From a virus, in the IMG/VR virus record IMGVR_UViG_3300021168_000002, positions 37,725-101,724 of that record: 64,000 nt of DNA. One strand, written 5' to 3'. A program made the translations under genes and the position numbers. This document shows, piece by piece, positions 18,507-26,300 of this stretch (position 1 is its first letter; the number at the start of each line of letters is the position of its first letter). The notes beneath the pieces were generated by a model. That model saw only the letters and a list, made by a program, of their open reading frames with translations. It was not told where the DNA came from and did no database searches.

Positions 18507-18604
18507 TTTCTTCTCCACAGCCAGCGAGTCCAAATTTCTAGCGCCGCGATCATGAGGATTCCCAGAATGAGACCGGAGATGCTTAACCCGTGTCCGGCTA
18601 TCAT
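18503..18604 (-). CDS. Membrane mini-protein
   Basis: 33 residues from ATG 18604, overlapping the previous stop (ATGATAG). Hydrophobic core ISGLILGILMIAALEIW, basic end WLWRRK. Its size fits toxin-like or lysis-modulating peptides, but nothing specific can be claimed. Confidence 0.5.
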   Translation of the reverse strand: MIAGHGLSISGLILGILMIAALEIWTRWLWRRK

Positions 18605-18795
18605 GCGATCTCCAGCCAGCTTATGAACGTTCGCCACTTCGGTGAATTCGTGTCCACATAATTCACGACATCCGAATCCGGCCAACTAATATATACCACT
18701 GGCCCGATTTTGATTATCACACCTTCCTCGCCACCAGGGCCTTCCAGTCGGACCCGGGAGCCGAGAGGTAAATTGGCTAGTTGTTTGGCTGTCAT
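18601..18795 (-). CDS. Small beta-rich hypothetical protein
   Basis: 64 residues with an SH3-like strand pattern (LPLGSRVRLEGPGGEEGVII, VVYISWPDSD). Probably a small barrel; partner unknown. Confidence 0.55.
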   Translation of the reverse strand: MTAKQLANLPLGSRVRLEGPGGEEGVIIKIGPVVYISWPDSDVVNYVDTNSPKWRTFISWLEIA

Positions 18796-19175
18796 GATTT
18801 TCCTTTCGGGTTGCAGCTTTGGTATTTTTTGGCCTTGAACTTCGGGTCAATCGTCACGCCACCGAGTCCAAAGCGCTTGCCTGTGATATTACAGCGCAGG
18901 CATATCGCTGTATCGTAAGCCTCGTGACCCTTGATAATCGTGACCAGATTGGTCTTGTGCCATTCGTGGGGAGCAACGGCCACGCTGTCTGGAGATTCTT
19001 GAACACCTACATATTCTCGCGGCTCTTCGTAGGACCTCAAAGAGTCGTTGAATGCGTCTATCAGCTTGCGGCCCCAATGGGCTGCCTCGTCCAGATTGAG
19101 AACATCTGTTCGGTTGTAATCTTCCCGCCACGTCTCTTTTTTACCTTGCTTACGAACTATAATACTAAATTTCAT
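18792..19175 (-). CDS. Hypothetical protein
   Basis: 127 residues; ATG 19175 overlaps the stop of the lipoprotein gene. The C-terminal half has CLRC and a later Cys with His (HEWHKTN, GHEAYD), possibly a zinc site. No family recognised. Confidence 0.6.
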   Translation of the reverse strand: MKFSIIVRKQGKKETWREDYNRTDVLNLDEAAHWGRKLIDAFNDSLRSYEEPREYVGVQESPDSVAVAPHEWHKTNLVTIIKGHEAYDTAICLRCNITGKRFGLGGVTIDPKFKAKKYQSCNPKGKS

Positions 19176-19657
19176 GGCATTGTCTCCGCGTAGTCGTCGA
19201 TCAGAATCTCTCGGAAAGCGCCTTGCGCATCCAGATTCAGCATGCAACTGCGCCAATGTCGCCCGTGATCGACTTGGTCGCCGTTCCGGTCCATATCCTG
19301 CATCCAAGTCTGGACGTGGCACATTTCGTGAAGAAGGGTCTGGTCCCCGACTCGGGGCGCTAAGACGAACTTTAGATTAAAGTGAATGATGCAACTACGG
19401 TCCACATCACAAAGGGTGCTCGCCATATTCCCGTCGTCTGACTCCAGCATGTCGATTACCGGTGTCTTGGTCAGCTTGTTTTGAAAATAACCCTCGTTGT
19501 AGACGGCGTAAGCTTGCTGTAGATGCGCTACGTCAGTTATGCCGTTGGTGGGAGAAGGAACACCGACATAGTGTTCCCTCTTACATCCGAAGAGCCAGGA
19601 GCACAGAACGGCTGCCAAAATTACCAGCAGAAATTTCTCCCGCGTGGTGAGCGTCAT
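19172..19657 (-). CDS. SprT-like zinc metallopeptidase lipoprotein
   Basis: 161 residues. A basic N-terminus, a hydrophobic core and the lipobox LFGC near residue 25 mark an exported lipoprotein. TLLHEMCHVQTW (HExxH) followed about 20 residues later by DHGRHW matches the SprT-like zinc peptidase layout, with two His and a Glu plus a later His. It would act on the periplasmic side. It is coupled to small membrane-protein genes downstream. Substrate unknown; lysis or superinfection roles are guesses. Confidence 0.65.
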   Translation of the reverse strand: MTLTTREKFLLVILAAVLCSWLFGCKREHYVGVPSPTNGITDVAHLQQAYAVYNEGYFQNKLTKTPVIDMLESDDGNMASTLCDVDRSCIIHFNLKFVLAPRVGDQTLLHEMCHVQTWMQDMDRNGDQVDHGRHWRSCMLNLDAQGAFREILIDDYAETMP

Positions 19658-19953
19658 TCCTTCACCTCTTCCTCTAAATTGATAATGTCTTGATGCTCAA
19701 ACAGCGTATCAGAGTTTTCCCCCGTTGTCAAGGGAAATAATTCGACCTCCGGGAGGGTCGGTTGGGACAGAAGCGGCGAGTCAACCGGCAAGACGGAGAA
19801 CTTCGGCTTCACCATAATCCATTCAAAGGTCTCCGGGTCCTCCCTGTAGATAACGGCCTCCGGAACGTTGTAGCGGTTCGGGACAGTCTCGTTCGGCTGC
19901 AGCACGACGCGCGCATCCCGCACGCTGCCTCCCGGCTGGAATCCAACGATCAC
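19654..19953 (-). CDS. Hypothetical protein
   Basis: 99 residues from GTG 19953 overlapping the upstream stop (CAGTGA). Pro-, Val- and Glu-rich, ending EEEVKE. A family-type promoter (19703-19731) lies inside its 3' end. Confidence 0.55.
   Translation of the reverse strand: MIVGFQPGGSVRDARVVLQPNETVPNRYNVPEAVIYREDPETFEWIMVKPKFSVLPVDSPLLSQPTLPEVELFPLTTGENSDTLFEHQDIINLEEEVKE
19703..19731 (-). promoter_or_regulatory. Internal promoter before the lipoprotein gene
   Basis: Minus strand: TTGACA, 17-bp spacer, TACGCT preceded by TGA. It is embedded in the end of the 19654-19953 gene and would drive the metallopeptidase gene and the genes after it. The -10 is identical to that at 41082. Confidence 0.65.
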
Positions 19954-20183
19954 TGTCTATCATCCTTGTGTAGCCGCAGGAAGTCCACGATCTCCTGGGT
20001 ACAATCGACATCGAATATTGCATTGTTAAGCGTGCCCCACACATATCGCCGCCAAGTGGGGCGATACTCGATGAAGCCAAGCTGGCCCGAGCCGGTATCT
20101 GGGTCACCTGCGGGATTGACGATCAACCACCGGCAGGTCTTGTTGCCGGGATTCGGTTTTAGATCAAATCTTAGATGACTCAT
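19950..20183 (-). CDS. Hypothetical protein
   Basis: 77 residues from ATG 20183 overlapping the previous stop (TATGAGTC). Beta-rich with many Trp/Tyr (CRWLIVNPAG, YRPTWRRYVWG). No family recognised. Confidence 0.6.
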   Translation of the reverse strand: MSHLRFDLKPNPGNKTCRWLIVNPAGDPDTGSGQLGFIEYRPTWRRYVWGTLNNAIFDVDCTQEIVDFLRLHKDDRQ

Positions 20184-20398
20184 ACGTGGCTCCATTCCCT
20201 GCAATCAGCGTTCTTCGGGTGCGGCGTTCGATGAGTCGCGCACGCTCCCAGGGGCATAGCGATATCTTCGAATACGTCTGCTAGGTATCGCTGTTTATCA
20301 CCTGTCACCGGTATAGTGAGATCGTAGAAGCCGCTGCCCTCGGACTTGACGGCCTCCACGAGAACTCCGTAGATCAGGTATTGTTTCTTTTCGTTCAC
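20180..20398 (-). CDS. Hypothetical protein
   Basis: 72 residues from GTG 20398, which overlaps the preceding TGA. Contains YLIYGVLVEAV and a C-terminal CATHRTPHPKNADC that could bind metal. Function unknown. Confidence 0.55.
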   Translation of the reverse strand: MNEKKQYLIYGVLVEAVKSEGSGFYDLTIPVTGDKQRYLADVFEDIAMPLGACATHRTPHPKNADCREWSHV

Positions 20399-20550
20399 TT
20401 CCCCGCCTTGGCCCATCGAATCAACTTCGTGCGGTTCACGCCAACGAAGCGCATACAACCGATGGAGAACGCCTGCGCGAGCATCTTGGATTGGCGCTCT
20501 GAAATTGTTGTCAAACGCTTAATCTCGACTTGATAAGGTGCGTTGCTCAT
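20395..20550 (-). CDS. Small basic hypothetical protein
   Basis: 51 residues read from ATG 20550 to TGA 20395-20397. Helical and basic (ISERQSKMLAQAFSIGCMRF, NRTKLIRWAKAGK). Overlaps both neighbours by 4 bases, which supports translation. Confidence 0.6.
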   Translation of the reverse strand: MSNAPYQVEIKRLTTISERQSKMLAQAFSIGCMRFVGVNRTKLIRWAKAGK

Positions 20551-21479
20551 TTTATCCTTTCAATGCGACCCGATTCGACCGCTTTCAAAAATTTCTCCAC
20601 GTAATCCTTATTGTACAGCAGAATGATATTGTCGTAGTTCTCCACGGCCCACTCGCGAAACCAGCCAGAGCACAGCGTGGTGCAGATTCGCATCACGGCC
20701 CACTTGTATGCGGCCAGGGGATTGGCGATCTTTTCGCCCTCGAAGAGCATCGGTATCATCGCCCGCTCCAGCGCGATAACATATGCCTCCTCTTGCACGC
20801 AGGCGGCGCGCTCCCGATAATGCAGCGCGTAAAACTTTTCCTTGGAACACGCGACCTTGTCCGGGTCGATCTTGATCTTCTCGAACATCGGTCGATCACC
20901 GTGCGCCATCACCTCGTGAATCTGGTCGTGGATGAAGGTGCGATTCGAGACTTTGTCATCGAAGAAGTCTACCGTGGACTTGTTTAGACTTGGGGTGCGC
21001 AGCTTTTCTCTAGCCGCGACCTCCGCGTATCGCGTCGCCGTAATCTTGGAGAACGCATCCTTGCCATTAAAGATCACGCGAAGAGCATTGTAGTCTTTGA
21101 CATGCTTCTCGAACATCCGGGGACTGTGGCGATGCGACTTCTTCAAGCTGTACAGCATCTCCAGCGGCGCGACCTCGATCTGCATCCCAAAGAACTCGGC
21201 GGTATCTAGCTTCGCCATTGTCTCGGCCCACTGATCGTACAATACGTTTGATGTCCCAGGACGCGTGTAATCAATTTCGATCATATTGCCGTGCGGCGAC
21301 TTCAAAAGTGCTTTGTCTTGGCTAACCTTTACAACGGTTAGATTAGCTCCTCCAACTAGGTCTGCCAATTGGCGCTCGCCTGGACGTGCGAGAAAATCGA
21401 AGTCGGTCGGCACTCTGCCTAGAGGCAGACCGATCTTTTCCAATCCAATCTTGAGTGCTTGTGAGCCAATCAGAATCAT
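20547..21479 (-). CDS. Nucleotidyltransferase-fold protein
   Basis: 310 residues. The N-terminus has G5-S6 (LIGSQAL), D26-x-D28 (TDFDFL) and a third acid, D70 (MIEIDYTRPG). This is the hG[GS]...Dh[DE]h...D signature of the pol-beta nucleotidyltransferase superfamily. The C-terminal two thirds is helical with HDQIHEVMAHGD. Such proteins move NMP to nucleic acids, proteins or antibiotics; the substrate here is unknown. It overlaps the next gene by 4 bases. Confidence 0.6.
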   Translation of the reverse strand: MILIGSQALKIGLEKIGLPLGRVPTDFDFLARPGERQLADLVGGANLTVVKVSQDKALLKSPHGNMIEIDYTRPGTSNVLYDQWAETMAKLDTAEFFGMQIEVAPLEMLYSLKKSHRHSPRMFEKHVKDYNALRVIFNGKDAFSKITATRYAEVAAREKLRTPSLNKSTVDFFDDKVSNRTFIHDQIHEVMAHGDRPMFEKIKIDPDKVACSKEKFYALHYRERAACVQEEAYVIALERAMIPMLFEGEKIANPLAAYKWAVMRICTTLCSGWFREWAVENYDNIILLYNKDYVEKFLKAVESGRIERIK

Positions 21480-21733
21480 CAGTAGCTCGAAGAAGAACTT
21501 TCATAGACTGGCTCCACGTATGTACTTGATTCATACGAGGAAATGGAATTTTTTCTAATTTCTTGGAAGTCGGCCAACAAGTAATCCGCTCTGAAATTGA
21601 GACCAGCCTTCGCGGCCTTGGCTTTCAGTTTGTTCAATTCGTCAACAGCCTCCTCCGGTGTGGTAACGCCAGATTCAACGGCGACGATGATGCCAAGCAA
21701 GGTTCTTTGTATTTCCGTTAATGTTTGAGCCAT
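21479..21733 (-). CDS. Hypothetical protein with Ser/Tyr-rich tail
   Basis: 84 residues, helical (LTEIQRTLLGIIVAVESGVT), ending in a low-complexity Ser/Tyr tail. Strong ribosome site AAAGGAGGGCC; the ATG overlaps a TAA. Confidence 0.6.
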   Translation of the reverse strand: MAQTLTEIQRTLLGIIVAVESGVTTPEEAVDELNKLKAKAAKAGLNFRADYLLADFQEIRKNSISSYESSTYVEPVYESSSSSY

Positions 21734-21876
21734 TAGGCCCTCCTTTTGAACAACGATACGACTCTAGCATAATGCATCTGACATGTCAAGTACAAAATTC
21801 CTGGGTCGCTCCCGGTGAGGAACGCGATAACGACTGCAGGAATCCCGTGTTGAGGGCAGAATAACAGTTCAAACAC
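21733..21876 (-). CDS. Possible small protein overlapping a promoter
   Basis: 47 codons from GTG 21876 (inside the previous stop) to TAA overlapping the next ATG. The product is hydrophobic with two Cys (FELLFCPQHGIPAVVIAFL). Start and stop overlaps favour a real gene, but the 3' half coincides with a promoter, so it could be a leader. Confidence 0.4.
   Translation of the reverse strand: MFELLFCPQHGIPAVVIAFLTGSDPGILYLTCQMHYARVVSLFKRRA
21761..21789 (-). promoter_or_regulatory. Promoter with GTAC box
   Basis: Minus strand: GTACTTGACA, 17-bp spacer, TAGAGT preceded by TGC. It drives 21479-21733 and the nucleotidyltransferase gene. Confidence 0.7.
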
Positions 21877-22012
21877 GTTGATATTCCTTTAACTCTTGTT
21901 CCATTTCCTGACGTTCCTTCTGATATTCGCGCCATTGATCGTCGGACAACGCATTCACATCTACCTTCTTGTGAATGCTTATCATAATCTCGATGAGGCG
22001 TTTGTTTTTCAT
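21869..22012 (-). CDS. Small charged helical protein
   Basis: 47 residues read from ATG 22012 (overlapping the previous stop, CGATGA) to TGA 21869-21871. Glu/Lys/Arg-rich helix (YQKERQEMEQELKEYQRV). Function unknown. Confidence 0.6.
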   Translation of the reverse strand: MKNKRLIEIMISIHKKVDVNALSDDQWREYQKERQEMEQELKEYQRV

Positions 22013-22347
22013 CGCGGGTACGAGTGCAGTCTTCCGAAAGGATTCTCCGGGGTATTGGTGTTCTCCAACACCGTAAGTAAAATTGCTCCCGAGGCGATGC
22101 TCAACCCGGCCTGGGGCTGGGGCGGCTTACCCGCGTACTCTCTATGGACAGCCTTCTTCAATTCCTTCACGAGTTGACCGTGGGACAATTTCGGCAACGC
22201 GCGAGCGAAAAGTTCGACGCGCTCTCGTTCCGCCTTCGCTTCCGCTTGGGCCTTCACCTTTGCGATCTGCAATGCGGCAAACTCTTCCTGCGTTAACGGC
22301 GCGGCCTGCTTCTGGGGCTGTTTCTTGTGTAGCTTTTTGTCACTCAT
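22009..22347 (-). CDS. Hypothetical protein
   Basis: 112 residues. The first half is a basic Ala/Lys/Glu helix, likely a coiled coil (IAKVKAQAEAKAERERVELF). The second half has a short hydrophobic segment (LSIASGAILLTVLE). No family recognised. Confidence 0.6.
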   Translation of the reverse strand: MSDKKLHKKQPQKQAAPLTQEEFAALQIAKVKAQAEAKAERERVELFARALPKLSHGQLVKELKKAVHREYAGKPPQPQAGLSIASGAILLTVLENTNTPENPFGRLHSYPR

Positions 22348-22522
22348 GTAGTCTCCCGTCTAAGATGACTTCCTCGAACTTGCCCTTCTTTGTTTTCCAC
22401 ATCCACTGATCTGCGTCGAAAAAGAAAACCGCTCTGTGATAACAAACGTAACAGAGTTGGCAGCGGGAGCATAGCCATATGTACTCCCCGGCCTTACCCT
22501 TTGCGAAGCAGTCGTGTCTCAC
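22340..22522 (-). CDS. Small zinc-ribbon-like protein
   Basis: 60 residues with CSRCQLCYVCYH, a four-Cys cluster suggesting zinc binding. It overlaps both neighbours. Confidence 0.55.
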   Translation of the reverse strand: MRHDCFAKGKAGEYIWLCSRCQLCYVCYHRAVFFFDADQWMWKTKKGKFEEVILDGRLHE

Positions 22523-22950
22523 GGCTGGTGATTGCTAAACCAGCAAGCTGGCATAGCCAGCACATCGATCTGGTAGTGCTCCATACGGTCCAACACTTCG
22601 CCTAGTTTAAGCGACGGCGTATCGAATGCCACCGCCAGTTTCATGCTGTGGGTCCACACCGCGCGACCGGACGGCTTAATTCCTGCTAGGTAGTGAGGTG
22701 CTTCCTGCCGCGCGATTACGACGCGGTCGGAGATTGCTGTAATTTGAATCAGTTCCGGCTTTTCGTCGTCGTAAAAGGCGACGTCGCTGGCATCGTGACG
22801 CGTCATCTGTTCCGTCGCGGTCTTCACGAGATGCTGCAAATCTTCTCCTGGGTTGAACATAGTTGCCGCCTTATTGGAGACGTGCTCCACGCGATGGAAT
22901 ACAGCGCCGCTTCGCTCCAATTCCTTGATGTATTCCTTCGCGTTTTGCAT
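22519..22950 (-). CDS. Hypothetical protein
   Basis: 143 residues, mixed alpha/beta, with His-rich motifs (FHRVEHVS, TRHDASD). No recognised domain. Transcribed from the promoter at 23058-23086. Confidence 0.6.
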   Translation of the reverse strand: MQNAKEYIKELERSGAVFHRVEHVSNKAATMFNPGEDLQHLVKTATEQMTRHDASDVAFYDDEKPELIQITAISDRVVIARQEAPHYLAGIKPSGRAVWTHSMKLAVAFDTPSLKLGEVLDRMEHYQIDVLAMPACWFSNHQP

Positions 22951-22951
22951 G

Positions 22952-24175
22952 TTACTCTCCGATCTCTGTCTGGACGGTAAGCGTCCCGTTCTGATCGTCT
23001 GCCAGCTTCAAGGTGATCTGGTTCAAACTGATCTTGTGCTGTTTCAAGTACAAGACCACTCTACCAGATTCCACCGGGCCTGTCAAGACAATTCTTGCAT
23101 TATTATTTACCCCAATTGCGCCCACGGCTTCGTCTAGAATTACGTAGCAGCCGGGGTCTGGGATGCTGTTGTGAAGTTTGCAAAAGCCGATAGTCGCGAT
23201 CTTGGTACTGGCCTTGCAGACCCGGGTATAGTGAACCGGAACCGCCTTGGGCTGATTGCAGTCTGGGGACGGCTGGGCTGCTATCGGGGCCAGAACGGGT
23301 TGTGGGGCTGGTACAACGATAACCTGCGGCTGAGGGGCTGCTGGGGGCTGTGGGACCACGATCTGGGGGACTGGCGGAACCACGATAGCTAGGCAATCAT
23401 CCAAGGTCAGCTTGGCGCGTCTGGCAGCATCGCTGCTGCAAAGTATCCTCGCCGCTGCGGTCTTGTTGCCGAGTGCGTAGAAAACAACTGCGGTCTGTCG
23501 GGAATCGCAACCCTTGTCGGTCTTGCTCACCCCTAGACTGCCTGCGCCACCCGGGAGAGATACGCCACCTGAGAAGCCTTTCACGCACGGTGACGTGGTG
23601 AAGGCCGCGTCCGGAGCGTATGCCATCGGCGTCTGGCGGACCTGATTGTCGACGAAGCTGGTGACATTACCGGCAGAATTGTTTGATGAACTCGCGGAAC
23701 CTCCCGTACCACCGTTTGCTGTGGTATTGTTTGTATTGGATGAATTCCCTGAGTTGGTCAATATGGAATTGCCACTGTTCTTCACCACCGAAGACCCGCC
23801 CGTAGCTGTCGCGGAGCCACCTGTGGATGTACTTGTCGAGTTGCCCCCCGTTACGCTGGAGGTAGATTTCGAATTCGCGCTGGAATTCGAAGTCGCATTT
23901 GAGTTTGCGGAGGAGTTCTGCGTCTGATTCTGCGATTGATTGACCGTAGGCGGTGTTGGCGGTGTTACCGGTGGTTTCGGAACTTGACATTGGTATAGTT
24001 GTCCTTTCGTTCCTTCGCTACCTGTGCCAAGGAACAGTTGGCCGTCTCCATTCCCGAAGGAACCGGACGTGCCAGATACTACCGGGACGCGTGATGCAAG
24101 CGGGTCGCTACAATTCCACGCGAACGCGGGCGATGCAAATGCGAGAAAAACTAATGCTAGGATGGTCTTTTTCAT
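22952..24175 (-). CDS. Secreted Asn/Ser-rich protein
   Basis: 407 residues from ATG 24175. A classical signal peptide (MKKTILALVFLAFASPAFA) precedes a mature protein with paired Cys. Residues about 75-205 are a low-complexity Asn/Ser/Thr/Gly region. A Cys-containing domain follows (SPCVKGFSGGVSLPG, CDSRQTAVVFYALG), then a Pro/Val/Gln linker and a C-terminal Cys domain. It should be exported to the periplasm or beyond. The Asn/Ser/Thr block would be a good substrate for glycosylation. Function unknown. Confidence 0.7.
   Translation of the reverse strand: MKKTILALVFLAFASPAFAWNCSDPLASRVPVVSGTSGSFGNGDGQLFLGTGSEGTKGQLYQCQVPKPPVTPPTPPTVNQSQNQTQNSSANSNATSNSSANSKSTSSVTGGNSTSTSTGGSATATGGSSVVKNSGNSILTNSGNSSNTNNTTANGGTGGSASSSNNSAGNVTSFVDNQVRQTPMAYAPDAAFTTSPCVKGFSGGVSLPGGAGSLGVSKTDKGCDSRQTAVVFYALGNKTAAARILCSSDAARRAKLTLDDCLAIVVPPVPQIVVPQPPAAPQPQVIVVPAPQPVLAPIAAQPSPDCNQPKAVPVHYTRVCKASTKIATIGFCKLHNSIPDPGCYVILDEAVGAIGVNNNARIVLTGPVESGRVVLYLKQHKISLNQITLKLADDQNGTLTVQTEIGE
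23058..23086 (-). promoter_or_regulatory. Internal promoter
   Basis: Minus strand: TTGACA, 17-bp spacer, TAGAGT preceded by TGG. It lies inside the 3' end of the secreted-protein gene and points to the 22519-22950 gene. Confidence 0.6.
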
Positions 24176-24200
24176 TGTTACCTCTTTCCGGCTTAGCCGA

Positions 24201-24422
24201 TCAATCTTTTGAACTCGAATTGGAACTTTTGAATGCGGTGCCGAAGAATACATTGAGAACGAGGGCCTTCCAAAAACCGATCTTCGCGGCACCGAAAACG
24301 AAAGTCAGTAATTGGGCGGTGAACAGATAGTTCACAATCCACATCGTGGGATATGCCATCAACATCGATAAGCCCAGGACCATTGCAACAAGAATAACTA
24401 AAGATGCGAACAGTTTTGTCAT
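24201..24422 (-). CDS. Small two-span membrane protein
   Basis: 73 residues with two hydrophobic segments (ASLVILVAMVLGLSMLMAYP and LLTFVFGAAKIGFWKALVLN) and a Ser-rich tail. First gene after the promoter at 24438-24466 and close to the endolysin gene. A holin is possible on size and topology, but nothing proves it. Confidence 0.6.
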   Translation of the reverse strand: MTKLFASLVILVAMVLGLSMLMAYPTMWIVNYLFTAQLLTFVFGAAKIGFWKALVLNVFFGTAFKSSNSSSKD

Positions 24423-24437
24423 AATACCTCCAAAAGT

Positions 24438-24466
24438 AGGCTAACAGACTTCTTCGGTTTTGTCAA
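24438..24466 (-). promoter_or_regulatory. Promoter before membrane and secreted protein genes
   Basis: Minus strand: TTGACA, 17-bp spacer, TAGCCT preceded by TGT. It overlaps the end of the 24441-24968 gene and drives the 24201-24422 and 22952-24175 genes. Confidence 0.7.
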
Positions 24467-24968
24467 GCACTATTTTTTCACACCAAAGACAGGTCGGAGG
24501 GGACTGCAGTTCATAGAAATAGATGGGGGCCGCGCATACGATGCACAGCGTGGCGGGCGGCGGGGGAGGGGTAAACGGGGAAACATACGGAGGGCGGGGC
24601 GGCAGGTCGGAGGCATCGATGTAGCCTTTCTCAGGAATCACCACCGCGTTTGCAATCTGCTCCGCTATCTTCAACTTTTTCTTCGAAGCCTTGTTGTGGC
24701 TGGCTGCCTTGGCTTTGATCTCGGCGTTCTTCTCCTCCATCGCAGCCATAGGGGTATACTGCGCCCGGGCTTCCGGGGAGATAGTGAGTAACCCGGGACG
24801 GAGGGTGCGTAACTTTGTAAGAGGTCCAGCCTTCAACGTGTGCCATATCCACCCCGGTGCCCCGTCTGTCTTGAATCCTGCTTCTTTGACGGCGGCGAGG
24901 TCTCCTGCAAAATCACCAGAGAATTCTGCTTCGAACCGTCTCAGGAAACTATTCCAGCGAAGGTTCAC
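24441..24968 (-). CDS. Hypothetical protein with C-terminal zinc ribbon
   Basis: 175 residues. N-terminal alpha/beta region, a Lys-rich helix, a Pro-rich linker (DLPPRPPYVSPF) and a C-terminal CIVC...CLWC pair expected to bind zinc. No family recognised. Confidence 0.6.
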   Translation of the reverse strand: MNLRWNSFLRRFEAEFSGDFAGDLAAVKEAGFKTDGAPGWIWHTLKAGPLTKLRTLRPGLLTISPEARAQYTPMAAMEEKNAEIKAKAASHNKASKKKLKIAEQIANAVVIPEKGYIDASDLPPRPPYVSPFTPPPPPATLCIVCAAPIYFYELQSPPTCLWCEKIVLDKTEEVC

Positions 24969-25186
24969 AGTGCCAGTGCTTCTCTCATAAGCTGTACTTT
25001 GCGACGTAGATTAGCGTTCTCTCGAAGGACGTCGTCCAGCCCCTCGTCGATGACCTGCCACTGCTCCATGACTTTCTTTGCAATTGTGGTGTCGCCGTCA
25101 TTTGCTGTAATATCATTAGCAGCATTCGCCAACTCATTTCCTAGCCAACCTTGCGCGAATTGAATCGTTGATATCAAGTGCCTCAT
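24965..25186 (-). CDS. Small helical protein
   Basis: 73 residues, helical with a coiled-coil end (DVLRENANLRRKVQLMREAL). It overlaps both neighbours by 4 bases. Confidence 0.6.
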   Translation of the reverse strand: MRHLISTIQFAQGWLGNELANAANDITANDGDTTIAKKVMEQWQVIDEGLDDVLRENANLRRKVQLMREALAL

Positions 25187-25578
25187 AAGCCCATCCTCCT
25201 GCGTTTCTCCGGGTTGTCGCCGGAATTTGCTTTATCCTGATCGTCTAACTCTTTGAAATAATTCCGATTCACCATCGTATAGTTCGCATACAGTGCATGG
25301 AACATGTCGTAACACAGATGACAAACTGGATGTGGCCTGCTAAGTCCCGTCCTCTGACAGTCGCAGGATGTATCTCCGCATTTAAAGACTAACTCTCGAA
25401 CGGCCTTCTCGTCCCGGGTGACAACAAAGTTGCAGATTTTGCATCGTCCGGTTATGGCGCGGCGGACCCGGTCGTACTCATAGCAGTTCATATAGATTAT
25501 CTTGGGAGTAGCGGGATGCTTCAACCCAGGAATCCACGAGACCAACGCGCTCATCCAATGTCGGCCCATCGTTATCAC
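25183..25578 (-). CDS. Cys-rich zinc-binding hypothetical protein
   Basis: 131 residues; GTG 25578 overlaps the endolysin stop (an ATG at 25569 is an alternative). It has nine Cys in the middle (CKIC, CGDTSCDC, CHLC), giving two zinc-ribbon-like knuckles. Confidence 0.6.
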   Translation of the reverse strand: MITMGRHWMSALVSWIPGLKHPATPKIIYMNCYEYDRVRRAITGRCKICNFVVTRDEKAVRELVFKCGDTSCDCQRTGLSRPHPVCHLCYDMFHALYANYTMVNRNYFKELDDQDKANSGDNPEKRRRMGL

Positions 25579-26084
25579 GAATTAATCCTACGTACCCAAT
25601 TATTCGCGAACTGTGCCTTCGCCGGATTGTGGTTGATGATATTCATGCAGTGATTGATGAACGTGGTCTTGTAAGCGGGCAGCAGATTTGCGGACTGGTT
25701 CACCGCCGATAGCGTGCCGAGACCAAACTCACCATCGGTGACTAAGCTGATCTTGTTGGCCATTGTGATTTGTAGCAGCTTCACGGCCTCCCCGACGCCG
25801 AAGAGAACACCCAGGTCGAATAGTTTGTCAGCCAGCAATTGATCAGTGATCTGAGAGTAACCATCCTTCCAATAGCCTTCCCGGTAAATCTGGATGGCCT
25901 GATCTTGGGTCAGATTGAAGATGTCGAGGTTGGGGAATTCGGCGGCGCTGATACCATATTTCGTGCCCCTCAGTTCGCCCTTGCCGACCTCGCCCCCGGT
26001 CCAGTTGCCGCTGTCGCCGTGGATGTTTTGGAAACCGCCCTCGTTGATTAAAGTCTTCTGCACCGCCTGATTGAAGTCCGCCAT
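25575..26084 (-). CDS. Endolysin, GH108-type N-acetylmuramidase
   Basis: 169 residues. The opening TLINEGGFQNIHGDSGNWTG carries the catalytic Glu of the EGG motif. GTKYGIS, the YREGYWKDGY block and LFDLGVLFGVGEAVKLLQ follow in the order of glycoside hydrolase family 108. It would cut peptidoglycan during lysis. There is no signal peptide, so release needs a holin; the 73-residue two-span protein at 24201 and the 233-residue membrane protein at 53779 are candidate partners. A strong AAGGAGG precedes ATG. Confidence 0.85.
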   Translation of the reverse strand: MADFNQAVQKTLINEGGFQNIHGDSGNWTGGEVGKGELRGTKYGISAAEFPNLDIFNLTQDQAIQIYREGYWKDGYSQITDQLLADKLFDLGVLFGVGEAVKLLQITMANKISLVTDGEFGLGTLSAVNQSANLLPAYKTTFINHCMNIINHNPAKAQFANNWVRRINS

Positions 26085-26092
26085 AATCCTCC

Positions 26093-26248
26093 TTATCGTT
26101 CAAATTCTCTGAGTCGATTACATACCGTGCAGCGCCAGGAATAAACAACATCATGCCAGCCGCCGTTGTCGGTAAAGAGTGTTTGTATATTTTCTGGCAC
26201 ATCATCGTGTTCAAAAAAGAAGCACATGATTTTATTGAGCACTGTCAT
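26093..26248 (-). CDS. Small Cys-pair protein
   Basis: 51 residues read from ATG 26248 to TAA 26093-26095, with AAGGAA upstream. The end WRCTVCNRLREFER contains a CxxC knuckle. It lies just upstream of the endolysin gene and downstream of a hairpin terminator. Confidence 0.6.
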   Translation of the reverse strand: MTVLNKIMCFFFEHDDVPENIQTLFTDNGGWHDVVYSWRCTVCNRLREFER

Positions 26249-26265
26249 TGTTATTCCTTGTCACG

Positions 26266-26289
26266 AAACCCCCCGAATGAGGGGGTTTT
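26266..26289. terminator. Bidirectional hairpin terminator
   Basis: AAACCCCC / GGGGGTTT (8 bp) with a 7-nt loop. On the plus strand it ends in TTTT, on the minus strand in TTTC. It separates the glycan operon (ending 26301) from the lysis-side genes. A TTGACA/TAGAGT pair with an 18-bp spacer at 26345-26374 lies upstream. Confidence 0.65.
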
Positions 26290-26300
26290 GATGAAATATA

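Noticed and set aside
20505-20530. TTGACA on the minus strand inside the 51-codon gene
   Set aside because: No acceptable -10 at 16-18 bp.
24201-24422. Naming the 73-residue two-span protein a holin
   Set aside because: It is near the endolysin gene but separated by several genes. Topology alone is not specific.
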